64,000 nucleotides of DNA from Cydia pomonella (lineage: Eukaryota; Arthropoda; Insecta; Lepidoptera; Tortricidae). The DNA is taken from positions 1,116,001 through 1,180,000 of the forward strand of contig NC_084703.1 of the NCBI RefSeq assembly GCF_033807575.1. The letters are read 5' to 3'. Of this stretch, positions 63,848 through 64,000 are shown piece by piece. The notes under the pieces were generated by a model. It made no database searches. It was given only the letters and a program-made list of their open reading frames with translations, and was not told the origin of the DNA. Made by a program: the position numbers and the translations under genes. How positions within the stretch are numbered: the stretch's first letter is position 1; each line of letters opens with the position of its first letter.

Positions 63848-63958
63848 GGCCGTCCGCGTCGCGTAGCGGGTGCCATTGTAGGTAAAGTTAGAACGCTCAT
63901 ACTGTTTTTCGTTAACCCGGTCACCCGCTCCGTGCACCCGCACCAGCTAGCGGACGCC
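63848..63958. mobile_element. Short MITE, GGCCGTCCGC...GCGGACGCC ends
   Basis: GGCCGTCCGCGTCGCGTAGC, GGGTG on the left and CACCCGCACCAGCTAGCGGA, CGCC on the right form imperfect inverted ends around a 60-bp AT-rich centre. Confidence 0.7.
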
Positions 63959-64000
63959 CTGATCTCATCTTACTTGATGCGTTCAGCACATTTAATGAAC

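Overview
The window looks like genomic DNA of a moth or butterfly (Lepidoptera). The basis is AT-rich sequence, one animal-type gene split by spliceosomal introns, two abundant tRNA-derived SINE families, dozens of short inverted-repeat DNA elements, RTE, CR1, jockey-like and R1-clade LINE remnants, a copia remnant, and (TTAGG)n-type motifs, TTAGG being the common insect telomere unit. The order-level call rests on the style of the repeats and was not tested by a search. There are no bacterial-type operons, promoters, ribosome binding sites or CRISPR arrays.

The only gene I can support lies on the minus strand in the right-hand quarter. It has a 627-codon acidic and proline-rich exon (61249-63129), a proline-rich exon (55835-55944), two exons encoding the second half of a bMERB (Mical/EHBP Rab-binding) domain (52057-52203 and 48724-48808) and a candidate terminal exon (46097-46133). 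Exon order, splice phases and the bMERB match suggest the 3' half of the F-actin monooxygenase gene Mical; the catalytic, CH and LIM exons would lie beyond 64000. One connecting exon is missing: the phases of exons 55835-55944 and 52057-52203 do not join, and the first bMERB helix is not found.

The most unusual object is at 54846-55834. It is a GC-rich minisatellite of about seven units of roughly 143 bp, contiguous with the 55835-55944 exon and plainly derived from it. Most units keep an acceptor, an exon-like block of about 106 nt and a donor, so the array looks like a row of duplicated exon cassettes inside the gene.

The left three quarters (1-45600) hold no gene I can recognise. They are layers of transposon debris. 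1-5000: SINE, LINE ends and two elements with long terminal inverted repeats. 5400-11100: a direct-plus-inverted repeat, a LINE RNase H fragment and several MITEs. 12000-13500: LINE remnants and one exon-like open stretch. 17300-22800: a DNA element rich in subterminal motifs, then RTE, jockey and CR1 fragments cut by a 1.1 kb element. 23100-25300: a broken copia element and a 17-bp minisatellite. 28000-29200: a fold-back with periodic motifs. 34300-36400: a 58-bp array carrying TTAGG triplets, invaded by an R1-clade LINE that itself carries a MITE. 37000-45000: nested SINEs and MITEs. Several insertions have clear target-site duplications, which fixes their relative order.

A run of 99 undetermined bases (58653-58751) lies in the large intron between the two upstream exons of the gene.
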